Below are positions 24,962 to 33,255 of a stretch of DNA of 64,000 nt, piece by piece; within the stretch, counting starts at the first letter, position 1; every line of letters begins with the position of its first letter. A program made the translations under genes and the position numbers. Under the pieces are notes generated by a model that saw only the letters and a program-made list of their open reading frames with translations, did no database searches and was not told where the DNA came from. Source of the DNA: DATBED01 sp036276195 (GTDB lineage Bacteria > Patescibacteriota > Saccharimonadia > Saccharimonadales > UBA4665); contig DATBED010000042.1 of the NCBI GenBank assembly GCA_036276195.1, positions 1 to 64,000 on the forward strand. Direction: 5' to 3'.

Positions 24962-24998
24962 AGCCTAGCAAAACGTAAAACGTTTGTCAAGAAACGTT
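24962..24998 (-). promoter_or_regulatory. Promoter and operator of the AbrB/VapC module
   Basis: On the minus strand TTGACA (24985-24990) and TAGGCT (24962-24967) are 17 bases apart; the ATG at 24955 follows six bases after the -10 box. AACGT is repeated at 24972-24976, 24979-24983 and 24993-24997, with the palindrome AAACGTTT at 24978-24985, a probable antitoxin-binding site. Confidence 0.7.
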
Positions 24999-25016
24999 GA
25001 ACGCTTTAAATGGTGA

Positions 25017-25052
25017 TATACTAGGCATTAGCACGCAAAATCTAGACGGAGG
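25017..25052 (+). promoter_or_regulatory. gmd leader
   Basis: TATACT (25017-25022) is a possible -10 box divergent from the AbrB/VapC promoter. GGAGG (25048-25052) lies 11 bases before the ATG at 25064, a rather distant ribosome site. No clear -35 box is present. Confidence 0.4.
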
Positions 25053-25063
25053 ACAAGCAGAGC

Positions 25064-26065
25064 ATGGCGAAGCAGGCGCTAATTACCGGAATTACCGGCC
25101 AAGATGGCTACCACTTGGCGGAACTGTTGCACGACAAGGGCTACGTGGTTTACGGGCTGATTCGCGGCCAGCAGAACCCTAAAAAACAGCGCGTCGAGCT
25201 GGAGCAACCCTACGTCAAGCTGATAGAAGGCGATTTGGTAGACCCGACTTCGCTAGTCAAAGCGATTGAGGTCTCCAAGCCCGACGAAGTTTACAATCTG
25301 GCGGCCATTAGCCATGTTGGCTACTCCTTTAAGGCGCCGCAGTTAACGGCCCAGGTCACAGCCACCGGCGTGCTTAACATGCTGGAGGCCATCCGCGTCT
25401 CTGGCGGTACTAAGACCATCCGTTTCTACCAGGCTTCGACCAGCGAAATGTTCGGCGGCCTCGACTACAACCGGCCAGGCGCCGGTTACGACGAAGACTC
25501 GCTGTTTCACCCGCGTAGCCCCTACGGCGTGGCTAAGCTCTACGGCCACTGGATCACTAAAAACTACCGCGAAAGCTACGACATGCACACCAGCTGTGGT
25601 ATTTTGTTTAACCACGAAGGGCCGCGCCGCGGCGTGGAGTTCGTCACTCGCAAGATCAGCAACGCCGTAGCCCGCATTAGCCTGGGCAAGCAAGACCACA
25701 TCGAGCTGGGCAACCTGGAGCCGAAGCGCGACTGGGGCTACGCCGGCGATTACGTGGAGGGCATGTGGCGGATGCTGCAGCAGGCCGAACCAGACGATTA
25801 CGTGCTGGCCACCGGCGAGACGCACACCATCGGCGAGTACCTAGACCTGGCCTTCAAGCAGATTGGCATTGATGACTGGAAGCCTTACGTTAAGCAAAAC
25901 CCGGAGTTTATGCGCCCGGCCGAAGTCGACATTCTGCTGGGCAACCCGGCCAAAGCCGAGCGCGTACTGGGCTGGCAGCGCCAGGTCGACTTTCCCGGGC
26001 TAGTCAAGATGATGGTCGACTACGACCTCGGTTTGGAATCGGCCAGCGCCCAAATCACGACCTAG
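25064..26065 (+). CDS. gmd: GDP-mannose 4,6-dehydratase
   Basis: This 333-residue short-chain dehydratase converts GDP-D-mannose to GDP-4-keto-6-deoxy-D-mannose with NADP. The nucleotide-binding start is ITGITGQDGYHLAELL, the catalytic region has STSEMFGG and the YGVAKLYGHW tyrosine/lysine pair, and NHEGPRRGVEFVTRKI is typical of GMD. Together with Rmd (26756-27682) it makes GDP-D-rhamnose; ManC and ManB supply GDP-mannose. Two toxin-antitoxin modules flank it closely, one sharing its promoter region and one converging on its stop codon. Confidence 0.95.
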   Translation: MAKQALITGITGQDGYHLAELLHDKGYVVYGLIRGQQNPKKQRVELEQPYVKLIEGDLVDPTSLVKAIEVSKPDEVYNLAAISHVGYSFKAPQLTAQVTATGVLNMLEAIRVSGGTKTIRFYQASTSEMFGGLDYNRPGAGYDEDSLFHPRSPYGVAKLYGHWITKNYRESYDMHTSCGILFNHEGPRRGVEFVTRKISNAVARISLGKQDHIELGNLEPKRDWGYAGDYVEGMWRMLQQAEPDDYVLATGETHTIGEYLDLAFKQIGIDDWKPYVKQNPEFMRPAEVDILLGNPAKAERVLGWQRQVDFPGLVKMMVDYDLGLESASAQITT

Positions 26066-26451
26066 CCTCGGGCGCTTACTACAAAATCGAACCCTTGGTC
26101 TAAGAGAAAACTGTCGGAAGTCAGTAGTGAAAGGCCCTCAACCCGGGCTTGAGCCACTAGCATGCGGTCAAATGGGTCGTGTTTGCTTAAGCCGGGAAAA
26201 TCACGCACGGCGTCCGCGGCTTCCATGCCGAAATCAAGCGACTTTAATCCGGCTAGCTCAATGTCGTTGACTATGTCGCCGGCTACCAGTTTGCCGAGCA
26301 AGGCTTTAATGCGAATTTCAAGCACACTTACAGGGGAGACATAAACCATTTCGGCTGCTTTTATAACTTGTTTAGCTTTGGCACCGAGACTACGGCTTTC
26401 GGAGCTGCTTATTAACCAAATTAGCACGTTGGTATCAAGCAGTAGTTTCAC
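26062..26451 (-). CDS. vapC: VapC-type PIN ribonuclease toxin
   Basis: A PIN-domain toxin of 129 residues. It begins MKLLLDTNVLIWLISSSES with a GTG start at 26451 and carries VSVLEIRIKALLG, SKHDPFDRMLVAQA and LLTSDSFLLDQ, supplying the expected acidic residues. Its start overlaps the antitoxin stop (GTGA), so the two are translationally coupled. The stop overlaps the end of gmd by four bases on the opposite strand. It belongs to the same PIN subgroup (DPFDRMLVAQA) as the toxin at 15915. Confidence 0.92.
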   Translation of the reverse strand: MKLLLDTNVLIWLISSSESRSLGAKAKQVIKAAEMVYVSPVSVLEIRIKALLGKLVAGDIVNDIELAGLKSLDFGMEAADAVRDFPGLSKHDPFDRMLVAQARVEGLSLLTSDSFLLDQGFDFVVSARG

Positions 26452-26702
26452 GTCTGTCGCCAGTCTTTACCGTAAAACATTTCCTGAATGTCATCGTCAA
26501 TTCCCTCTAAAACGGACTCGTCGTACTTGTATTTGCCAGCCGCCACACCGAATTTAATAGTGGGCTTGTCTGGCTTGGCGGCCATTAAGACAACCTCTTT
26601 TTGGCCATAGCTACCGATGTAAACAGGTTGGCCCGCCTTGGCCTGCTTAATATACTTAGACAGGTTGGTTTTGGCATCGTAGATATTAATAACCTTATTC
26701 AT
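26448..26702 (-). CDS. Phd/YefM-type antitoxin
   Basis: An 84-residue antitoxin, starting MNKVINIYDAKTNLSKYI and continuing QAKAGQPVYIGSYGQKEVVL. The N-terminal 40 residues are close to those of the antitoxin at 15665-15925, and the promoter contains the same TTGACTAAGT element. The C-terminal half differs, as expected if it is fitted to a different toxin. It should repress its own operon and neutralise the VapC at 26062-26451. Confidence 0.92.
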   Translation of the reverse strand: MNKVINIYDAKTNLSKYIKQAKAGQPVYIGSYGQKEVVLMAAKPDKPTIKFGVAAGKYKYDESVLEGIDDDIQEMFYGKDWRQT

Positions 26703-26708
26703 GCTCTC

Positions 26709-26737
26709 AGTATATCGACTTAGCTAGACTTAGTCAA
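26709..26737 (-). promoter_or_regulatory. Promoter and operator of the second Phd/VapC module
   Basis: On the minus strand TTGACT (26732-26737) and TATACT (26709-26714) are 17 bases apart, and the ATG at 26702 begins six bases after the -10 box. CTAAGTC is repeated twice within the spacer. The boxes, the spacing and the sequence TTGACTAAGT are the same as at 15629-15657. Confidence 0.75.
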
Positions 26738-26755
26738 GAAACAGGCAAACTTTGA

Positions 26756-27682
26756 TTAGCGGCTGCGCCAGTCGGCGATGACGTCGGTGAAGGTGGTTTC
26801 GAGCGAAATTTCGGGCTGCCAGTCGGTGTCTTGAGTTAGTTTGTCGTGGTTACCGCTGACTGTTGGAGTATCTGACGGGCGCATCTTGGTCGGATCCTGC
26901 TTGACCTCTGGCAACAGGCCGGCAGCTTGGCTGAGGCCTTCCAGAATTTCGTGTCCGCTAATCGGTTTGCCGGAGCAAATGTTATAAATTTCGCCGGAAT
27001 GGCCCTTTTCTAGTAGTAACCGGTAGGCCCGGACGATGTCGCGCACATCGGTATAATCGCGCTGGGCATCTAAGTTACCGACCAGCATTTCTGACTGCTC
27101 GCCTTTTTGAATGGCGACCAGCTGCTGGGCGAAATCAGGCACGATAAAGCCGGGGCCTTGGCCGGGGCCAATGTGGTTAAACGGCCGGGCGATAATGGCC
27201 TCAAAACCGCGCGTGGCGTAGTACATGGCCATCTGCTCCTGGCCGATTTTACTGACGGCATACGGGGAATTGGGCAACACCGGCGACTCCTCGGTGAGCG
27301 GCTGCGGCGCCTTGGGGTCATACAGCGTGCCGCTGCTGATGATTAGGAACCGCGGCTTGGCACCTTGTTTTAGCGCCGTTTCGAACAGATTGATTTCGAT
27401 GCCGACATTGACGTCCATATAAAGTTTTGGATTGTCAAACGATGGCCCGACGGCCGCCAGCCCGGCCAGATGCACCACGCCGCCTACGCCGGCGAAATCT
27501 ATCTGGGCGGCCTGCTCGGGCTTGGTCAGATCCAATTCCAGATATCGAACTGCTCCAGAAGATACTTCACCTTTAGCAGCAGTTCGATCTACCACTACAA
27601 TCTCGTAATCATGGTCTAGGAGCTCTCGTACCAAATGTTGTCCGACAAAGCCGCCAGCGCCAGTTACCAAGACCTTTACCAT
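26756..27682 (-). CDS. rmd: GDP-4-keto-6-deoxy-D-mannose reductase (Rmd-like)
   Basis: A 308-residue short-chain dehydrogenase/reductase with the Rossmann motif VTGAGGFVGQHLVREL, YAVSKIGQEQMAMYY (Tyr-x3-Lys) and NHIGPGQGPGFIVPDFAQQL. The C-terminal KMRPSDTPTVSGNHDKL closely follows Rmd enzymes, which reduce the Gmd product to GDP-D-rhamnose. An epimerase of another GDP- or dTDP-sugar cannot be excluded. It neighbours a glycosyltransferase on the same strand that starts five bases beyond its start, and gmd lies nearby on the other strand. Confidence 0.88.
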   Translation of the reverse strand: MVKVLVTGAGGFVGQHLVRELLDHDYEIVVVDRTAAKGEVSSGAVRYLELDLTKPEQAAQIDFAGVGGVVHLAGLAAVGPSFDNPKLYMDVNVGIEINLFETALKQGAKPRFLIISSGTLYDPKAPQPLTEESPVLPNSPYAVSKIGQEQMAMYYATRGFEAIIARPFNHIGPGQGPGFIVPDFAQQLVAIQKGEQSEMLVGNLDAQRDYTDVRDIVRAYRLLLEKGHSGEIYNICSGKPISGHEILEGLSQAAGLLPEVKQDPTKMRPSDTPTVSGNHDKLTQDTDWQPEISLETTFTDVIADWRSR

Positions 27683-27686
27683 AGTA

Positions 27687-28712
27687 TCAGCGTACTTTAA
27701 AGCTTAGCTTATGCCAACCAGCACGTAACCGTCGCAAAGCGTGGGCATTAGGCGGCAGATCATGAACGATTAGGCCCCACACGTACTCGTCTGATACTTT
27801 TTTGGATTTTTGGATGCGGCGCCGCTCGCTATGTTTTTTAAGCAACAAATAGCTTCCCTTTAAATCACCCTTCACGGCCGCCCAGCCCTGACTCCGACTA
27901 ATAGCCCGCAGTAAAAAAAGTGACTGAGCCAAAGTGAGCCGCCAACCGACACGCCATAAATATTTACGCGGTAGGTTCTTGTACCACAACAGCTGTAAAT
28001 TTTTCATTGTTTGATAAGTTGCGAAACCCTTAAGCTTTTTACTAGTGGCGCCGATTTGATGGTAAACAATTGCCGCCGGCACATAGGAGATTTTCCAGCT
28101 TGCTAGCTGGGCACGGAAACTAAGGTCAACATCCTCATAGTAGGCAAAAAAATCCTCGTCTAATAAACCAATTTCTTCTAACATCTTTACTCTGTACAAA
28201 CTGGCACCGCCGCTAGCACCAAAAATATCTGTCTGTTTGTCATATTTATCTATATCTACCTCATTACGTCCGCGGGGATAGGGCAGACCCCAAGCGGTAT
28301 AGTAATCACCCGTACTGTCTATATGTAAACCGTCAGCCCCTAACAACTTACAGGCTGCAATGCCTACCTCATCATGTGCATCTAAATAGACGACCAGGGT
28401 TTTTAACCAATCTTTGTCGGCTACAGCATCATTGTTGAAGGCGGCTACGTAATACGCCCCAACCTCGATTGCCCGCCTGAAACCAGGGTTCACCCCGCCA
28501 GCATAGCCTTTATTCTTGGAATGTTTGATAAGCTCTACTTCGGGGTACTGGTTTTCAATCAGCTCAATTGAACCATCAGTTGAGCCATTGTCGACCACTA
28601 TAATATGGGCTTTAAAACTCTGCACTCGCAGCGAATCCAGGCAGGCCTTTAAGCCAGACTTACCATTCCAGTTAGGAACCACTACAAGAGTCTTCTGCAT
28701 CGACTTAGGCAT
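27687..28712 (-). CDS. Glycosyltransferase, family 2 (rhamnosyltransferase-like)
   Basis: A 341-residue GT-A enzyme. TLVVVPNWNGKSGLKACLDS opens the domain, VDNGSTDGS carries the nucleotide-binding acidic residue, FNNDAV is the DxD equivalent, and EDVDLSFRAQLASWKI is the family 2 signature near residue 215. The C-terminal 80 residues are basic and probably touch the membrane. The family resemblance is to rhamnosyltransferases of O-antigen clusters. It starts 24 bases before the divergent Wzm gene and is coupled closely with rmd. Confidence 0.9.
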   Translation of the reverse strand: MPKSMQKTLVVVPNWNGKSGLKACLDSLRVQSFKAHIIVVDNGSTDGSIELIENQYPEVELIKHSKNKGYAGGVNPGFRRAIEVGAYYVAAFNNDAVADKDWLKTLVVYLDAHDEVGIAACKLLGADGLHIDSTGDYYTAWGLPYPRGRNEVDIDKYDKQTDIFGASGGASLYRVKMLEEIGLLDEDFFAYYEDVDLSFRAQLASWKISYVPAAIVYHQIGATSKKLKGFATYQTMKNLQLLWYKNLPRKYLWRVGWRLTLAQSLFLLRAISRSQGWAAVKGDLKGSYLLLKKHSERRRIQKSKKVSDEYVWGLIVHDLPPNAHALRRLRAGWHKLSFKVR

Positions 28713-28738
28713 TTTCTTCCTCTATAATAGCTTAATTG

Positions 28739-29539
28739 ATGAGGCGATTTGTCACAAAACAAAACCGTGCCCTACTGAGCGAGCTAGTACGCACTGACTT
28801 CAAGTTACGCTACCAAGGGTCTGTGCTGGGTTATGCCTGGTCTCTGCTAAAGCCGTTACTCCTATTCATCATTCTGTACGTAGTATTCGTGAAGTTCCTA
28901 AAATTAGGAGCGGGCGTCCCTCATTATCCGGTCTATTTGCTGCTTGGTATTGTGTTTTGGAACTTTTTCAACGAGATGACCATGCAAAGCCTTACCTCAA
29001 TTGTGGGGCGTGGCGATCTGATACGCAAGATTCGTATCCCGCGTTGGATCATAGTGCTCAGCAGCAGCATCTCAGCCCTAATTAATCTCTTTTTGAACTT
29101 GGTAGTAATAGCCATTTTCATGTTTGTTAACCACGTTGATTTGATGCGCACAATACTCTGGATACCGCTAATCCTTGCCGAGGTCTATTTGTTAGCTTTG
29201 GGTCTGTCTATGTTCCTTTCGGCGGCTTATGTAAAATTCCGGGACATTAACTACATCTGGGAAGTGATTCTACAGGCAGGCTTCTACATAACCCCCATAT
29301 TGTATCCGATGTCACGCATCGGCAACCTGACCATTAAGAAACTTATTCTTCTCAATCCTATGGGCCAAGCCATCCAGGACGCACGTTACGCAGCGGTAAC
29401 CCATGATGCGACCACTGCCCATCATATATTCCAAGGCGGTTGGTACCAGTTCATACCCTTTTTAATTGTCGCCTTGGTACTAGCCGGTGGTCTGGGCTAC
29501 TTCCGAAAAGAGTCGAAGTATTTCGCGGAGAACATATAA
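28739..29539 (+). CDS. wzm: Polysaccharide ABC exporter, permease (Wzm/TagG-like)
   Basis: A permease of 266 residues with six predicted membrane helices, for example GYAWSLLKPLLLFIILYVVF and FLIVALVLAGGLGYF. It forms the channel that moves undecaprenyl-linked polysaccharide or teichoic-acid-like polymer across the membrane. The ABC-2 family pattern is clear. ATG 28739 is preferred over TTG 28736; a TATAAT box lies ten bases before it. It is one base from the start of the ATPase gene, so the two are one operon. Confidence 0.92.
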   Translation: MRRFVTKQNRALLSELVRTDFKLRYQGSVLGYAWSLLKPLLLFIILYVVFVKFLKLGAGVPHYPVYLLLGIVFWNFFNEMTMQSLTSIVGRGDLIRKIRIPRWIIVLSSSISALINLFLNLVVIAIFMFVNHVDLMRTILWIPLILAEVYLLALGLSMFLSAAYVKFRDINYIWEVILQAGFYITPILYPMSRIGNLTIKKLILLNPMGQAIQDARYAAVTHDATTAHHIFQGGWYQFIPFLIVALVLAGGLGYFRKESKYFAENI

Positions 29540-30697
29540 ATGAGTGACGATATTGCGGTCAAGGTCGATGGGGTCAGTAAGACATTTAAGTTGCCTCACG
29601 AAAAAAATAGCTCCCTCAAGTCAGTAGTAATCAATTTCTATAAACGCAACAAGTCTTACGAGAAACAAAAAGCCCTACAGGACATATCATTTGAAATAAA
29701 AAAAGGTGAATTCTTTGGTATTGTCGGTCGCAACGGCAGCGGAAAGAGCACCTTACTCAAACTACTGGCGGGCATATATTCACCAAGTCGAGGGGGGATT
29801 ACTATTAACGGAAAGCTAATACCTTTTATAGAACTGGGTGTTGGCTTTAATCCCGAGCTAACGGGCCGGGAAAACGTCTTTCTAAACGGTGCTTTGCTTG
29901 GATTTAATCGGTCAGAGATGACGGCTATGTACGAAGATATAGTTGAATTTGCCGAACTGCGGAAATTTATGGACCAAAAACTCAAAAACTATTCGTCTGG
30001 CATGCAAGTACGCCTAGCCTTTTCTATCGCCATAAGGGCGCAGGGCGACATCCTGCTTCTCGACGAAGTGTTAGCCGTTGGCGACGCTGCTTTTCAGCAA
30101 AAGTGCTTTGATTACTTTGAAACGCTCAAACGCGAAAAGAAAACCGTCATTTTCGTATCACACGACATGACAGCAGTCACTCGTTTTTGCACGCGCGGCA
30201 TTTACATAGAAGACGGTGAAGTTAAGAAAGCTGGCGATCCGATTGACATTGCCGAGTTGTACAAGATGGAAAACCTGGAATCTTCGGGGAAAGGGCAGAC
30301 CAAGGGGGTTACCAGCGGCCCCAAACTATCCTCGTTGCACAGCCTTGGCACAGAAATTCTTGATCAAACCGAAGACAATGCACGTATAAAATTTACCTAC
30401 ACATCCAAAGACAACAGTGATATGTACGTGGCCTTTTCTGTATTAATGGACGGAATATCTGTCGCAGAGCTCACAACTTATAACGGGGAATCATTAAAAG
30501 GCAGCAGCCATATCTTATACGATTTAGACATGACCATTTTTAATCCAGGTGCCTATCAAATAACTAGCGCTTTATGTAGGTTTGAAGGACGAAAATTACT
30601 GGCTATAGGCAGTTCTACACCCAAGTTTTCTATAGGTGGTGAAGATATGGCAAGAGGGGCGGCCATGAAACTAGCAGACAAATGGACCCGAACCTAG
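29540..30697 (+). CDS. wzt: Polysaccharide ABC exporter, ATPase (Wzt-like) with C-terminal domain
   Basis: A 385-residue ATPase: Walker A GRNGSGKST (about 78-86), ABC signature KNYSSGMQVR and Walker B DILLLDEVLAVGD. Residues of about 255-385 form an extra beta-rich domain, ARIKFTYTSKDNSDMYVAF and onward, as in Wzt proteins that recognise the chain-terminating group of their glycan. This makes the exporter of the Wzt type, coupled to a chain terminator, unlike simple TagH. The neighbouring SAM methyltransferase (31558-32136) might add that group. It follows the permease directly. Confidence 0.9.
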   Translation: MSDDIAVKVDGVSKTFKLPHEKNSSLKSVVINFYKRNKSYEKQKALQDISFEIKKGEFFGIVGRNGSGKSTLLKLLAGIYSPSRGGITINGKLIPFIELGVGFNPELTGRENVFLNGALLGFNRSEMTAMYEDIVEFAELRKFMDQKLKNYSSGMQVRLAFSIAIRAQGDILLLDEVLAVGDAAFQQKCFDYFETLKREKKTVIFVSHDMTAVTRFCTRGIYIEDGEVKKAGDPIDIAELYKMENLESSGKGQTKGVTSGPKLSSLHSLGTEILDQTEDNARIKFTYTSKDNSDMYVAFSVLMDGISVAELTTYNGESLKGSSHILYDLDMTIFNPGAYQITSALCRFEGRKLLAIGSSTPKFSIGGEDMARGAAMKLADKWTRT

Positions 30698-31461
30698 TAC
30701 TTCTTAAGTTTAAAGCCGGCCGTTTTTTGATGATACCAAATATCTTTGTGGCTTTTTTCAACCTTAAGCTTGGTGTAATCATCACCCAGGTCATTGTACA
30801 AATCCCAGGTTAGATGGTAAGCATTTGTTTTTTTAGTACGCGCCCAGTGTTTCTTTAGCACTTCGTAACAGTAGTAATGTAATGTACTGTCAACGAACGG
30901 TGCATCGCGACCTTTAATCCAATCTAGAAAACCAAGTAGATTCTTGCTGGTCATAGACAGCAAGTGAAGGCCCGTTCTGGCTTCAAAGTAGTCATTCTGT
31001 TCACTTTCATCAGGAGGAACCCAATTAATTGCTTCAGGGAATGTCTTTAATGGCAAGTTAGACATATCTAAACTAATGCCACAAGCGAATACAAATGGGC
31101 TTCTCTTCAATATATTAGTCTCTTCTTCTAGCCAACCGGCATCGCTGCAGACAAGATCGCCATCAGTTAGTATTACCAGACCTTGTCTATTTATTTCGCT
31201 ACGCTCATTTTCTAAAACCGCCCAGAAAGCATTAGCGGCAATATTCTCTTTGAACAAATAGTGGCGTTTTACTTTGCTATCCTGGCCGTACACATCAATT
31301 AGTTTTGCTATTTTTGGGCTGGAAGCGCTAGGATTCTCAATAATAACGATTTCCAACTGGTCACTAAAACGCGTGATAAAATCCAGTGACTTGCGGATAA
31401 TTTCGTACTGATCAAACACCAGCACATAGGTCAGTATTTTCTTCTTTTTAAAAGGCAGCAC
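30694..31461 (-). CDS. Glycosyltransferase-like protein (GT-A type)
   Basis: A 255-residue protein with GT-A features: TYVLVFDQYEIIRKSLDFIT near the start, VIIENPSAS, LVILTDGDLVCSDAGWLEEE (aspartates of the DxD type) and LSMTSKNLLGFLDWIKGRD. It is AT-rich compared with neighbours. It may add a sugar to the exported polymer, but its match to known families is looser than for its neighbours. It converges on wzt with a four-base overlap and is alone on this strand. Confidence 0.68.
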   Translation of the reverse strand: MLPFKKKKILTYVLVFDQYEIIRKSLDFITRFSDQLEIVIIENPSASSPKIAKLIDVYGQDSKVKRHYLFKENIAANAFWAVLENERSEINRQGLVILTDGDLVCSDAGWLEEETNILKRSPFVFACGISLDMSNLPLKTFPEAINWVPPDESEQNDYFEARTGLHLLSMTSKNLLGFLDWIKGRDAPFVDSTLHYYCYEVLKKHWARTKKTNAYHLTWDLYNDLGDDYTKLKVEKSHKDIWYHQKTAGFKLKKY

Positions 31462-31557
31462 GTTCTAATTATAAGTTAGACGTCGTATAATCGTATAGAT
31501 AACATAAAAGCTACCACCACATTTAGTAATAAACTGTGTATCAAGATTGGGAGTATC

Positions 31558-32136
31558 ATGGCTAAGAGTAGTTCTAAAAAACCGATAAACTTGCACCTTG
31601 GTTGTGGCATCAACATCGCTGAAGGCTGGATTAATGTCGACAATAACACCGACAATAATATTGAGTTAAAAAAGTTAGACCTTAACTGGGACTTACGCAA
31701 CCCCTTGCCTTATAAGTCAAACACCGTAGACAAAATTTTTCACGAACACTTCATAGAGCACTTGTTGAAAGCCGACGGTGAAGCATTTCTGCGCCAGTGC
31801 TATATGTTACTAAAGCCTGGAGGCACCATGAGAATCGGTTGGCCAGACACCGCCAAGATGGTTAGAGCCTATCTTCTGCGTGATAAAAAGTATTATGACT
31901 ACATATCTAAGCACGTAGAGAACGGCATGCTATTTAACACCTGGGATGAATTGCTTGTAGGCTTTTTCTACTCTTGGGAACACAGGTATGGCTATACTCG
32001 TAAGCATTTAAAGCAATTACTACTATATATAGGCTTCAAGGAGGCAAAGGTTAAGAAATTTATGCAGTCCGACTATGGCTACAACATTGACATTAGGAAC
32101 GATCCGGCTACTACGTATATAGAAGTCGTAAAGTGA
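31558..32136 (+). CDS. SAM-dependent methyltransferase
   Basis: A 192-residue methyltransferase of the COG4627 type. The SAM-binding glycine motif is INLHLGCGINIAEGWINVD (residues 11-29), and DKIFHEHFIEHL with LKPGGTMRIGWPD follows, matching class I methyltransferases. It lies in the polysaccharide cluster and might methylate a sugar or the chain end recognised by the Wzt C-terminal domain. A TATAAT box (31486-31491) lies upstream. The next gene starts three bases after its stop. Confidence 0.85.
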   Translation: MAKSSSKKPINLHLGCGINIAEGWINVDNNTDNNIELKKLDLNWDLRNPLPYKSNTVDKIFHEHFIEHLLKADGEAFLRQCYMLLKPGGTMRIGWPDTAKMVRAYLLRDKKYYDYISKHVENGMLFNTWDELLVGFFYSWEHRYGYTRKHLKQLLLYIGFKEAKVKKFMQSDYGYNIDIRNDPATTYIEVVK

Positions 32137-32139
32137 TTT

Positions 32140-33255
32140 ATGCCAGAGCACATACCTTTTATTAAGCCTGAGTTTCCCTCTGTCAAGGAAATAGCTCAAG
32201 ACCTAGAGGTAATTTACGAGAATAACTACTATTCAAACAATGGCCCCATCTATTACAAGTTTGTGGATGCCATGGAGGCCTACTTAGGTCAAGGCTTGCA
32301 TGTTGTGGCACTCAATAACGCTACAACCGCTATTATGCTGGCCATGAAAGCCTGTTTTAAGACACATAAGAAGTACGTGGCCTTGCCTTCTTTTACGTTT
32401 CCTGCAGGACCTCTAGCCGCGCAGTGGTGCGGCTATGAGCCGCTTTTTTTTGATATAGACGAGAATTCACTGCAGCCTAGCCTATCGAGTTTTAAGGAGC
32501 TTTACGAGACGTACGGGCATGATATAGCCGGCGTGCTGCTTGTAAACGAGTTTGGCATAGGCAATGCTCAGATTCAGGACTGGGATGCTCTGAGTAAAGA
32601 GCTAGGCATCCCAATGGTTATAGATTCTGCTCCGGGGATTGGCTCTACATATCCAGATGGAGAACTGTTGGGCGGCCATGGTTTATGCGAAGTATTCTCT
32701 ATGCATGCCACTAAACCTTTCGGAGTTGGCGAAGGAGGGCTTATTACCACCAAAGATAAAAACTTGGCAGAGCGCTTAGAATCTTTAAAGAACTTTGGAT
32801 TTGATGCACAAAAACTAACTGACAAGGAGGGGCTGAACGGAAAAATAACCGAGCTTGATTGCGCTATAGGTTTAAGAATCATACAAAATTATGAAAGCGT
32901 GCTTGATAGAAGGCGCCATGTTCAGGCTATTTATGAGAGGTTATTAATAGACAGTGCAGTAAGGTTTCTGCCATTTGCCCAAAAAGCATCGATTCAGTTT
33001 GCTACAATCCTAGTTGACGCCGAAATCAGAAATGAAATTTTAGCCAAACTTGCAGCCGAAAAAATAGACGCACGCACTTACTATGCTCCTCCTTTGCATC
33101 ACCACATGCTTTTTAAAGTTAGCGCTCGGGGCTCGTTGACAAACACCGAGAAAATCTCAGAGCAAGTTATCTCATTGCCCGTACATAACGATATGACAAG
33201 TGACACGGTTGGACGCATCTGCAATGTCATAAAAGAGGCTTTACATGATCAATGA
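32140..33255 (+). CDS. DegT/DnrJ/EryC1/StrS sugar aminotransferase (VioA-like)
   Basis: A 371-residue PLP-dependent aminotransferase. ALNNATTAIMLAMK is the cofactor-binding region, VIDSAPGIG has the aspartate that contacts the pyridine (Asp162), and MHATKPFGVGEGG contains the PLP lysine (Lys192). It transfers an amino group to a keto-sugar nucleotide. With RmlB and the following formyltransferase, a VioA role (making dTDP-4-amino-4,6-dideoxyglucose) is the best reading, although other keto-sugars are possible. Its end overlaps the next gene by 11 bases. Confidence 0.85.
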   Translation: MPEHIPFIKPEFPSVKEIAQDLEVIYENNYYSNNGPIYYKFVDAMEAYLGQGLHVVALNNATTAIMLAMKACFKTHKKYVALPSFTFPAGPLAAQWCGYEPLFFDIDENSLQPSLSSFKELYETYGHDIAGVLLVNEFGIGNAQIQDWDALSKELGIPMVIDSAPGIGSTYPDGELLGGHGLCEVFSMHATKPFGVGEGGLITTKDKNLAERLESLKNFGFDAQKLTDKEGLNGKITELDCAIGLRIIQNYESVLDRRRHVQAIYERLLIDSAVRFLPFAQKASIQFATILVDAEIRNEILAKLAAEKIDARTYYAPPLHHHMLFKVSARGSLTNTEKISEQVISLPVHNDMTSDTVGRICNVIKEALHDQ

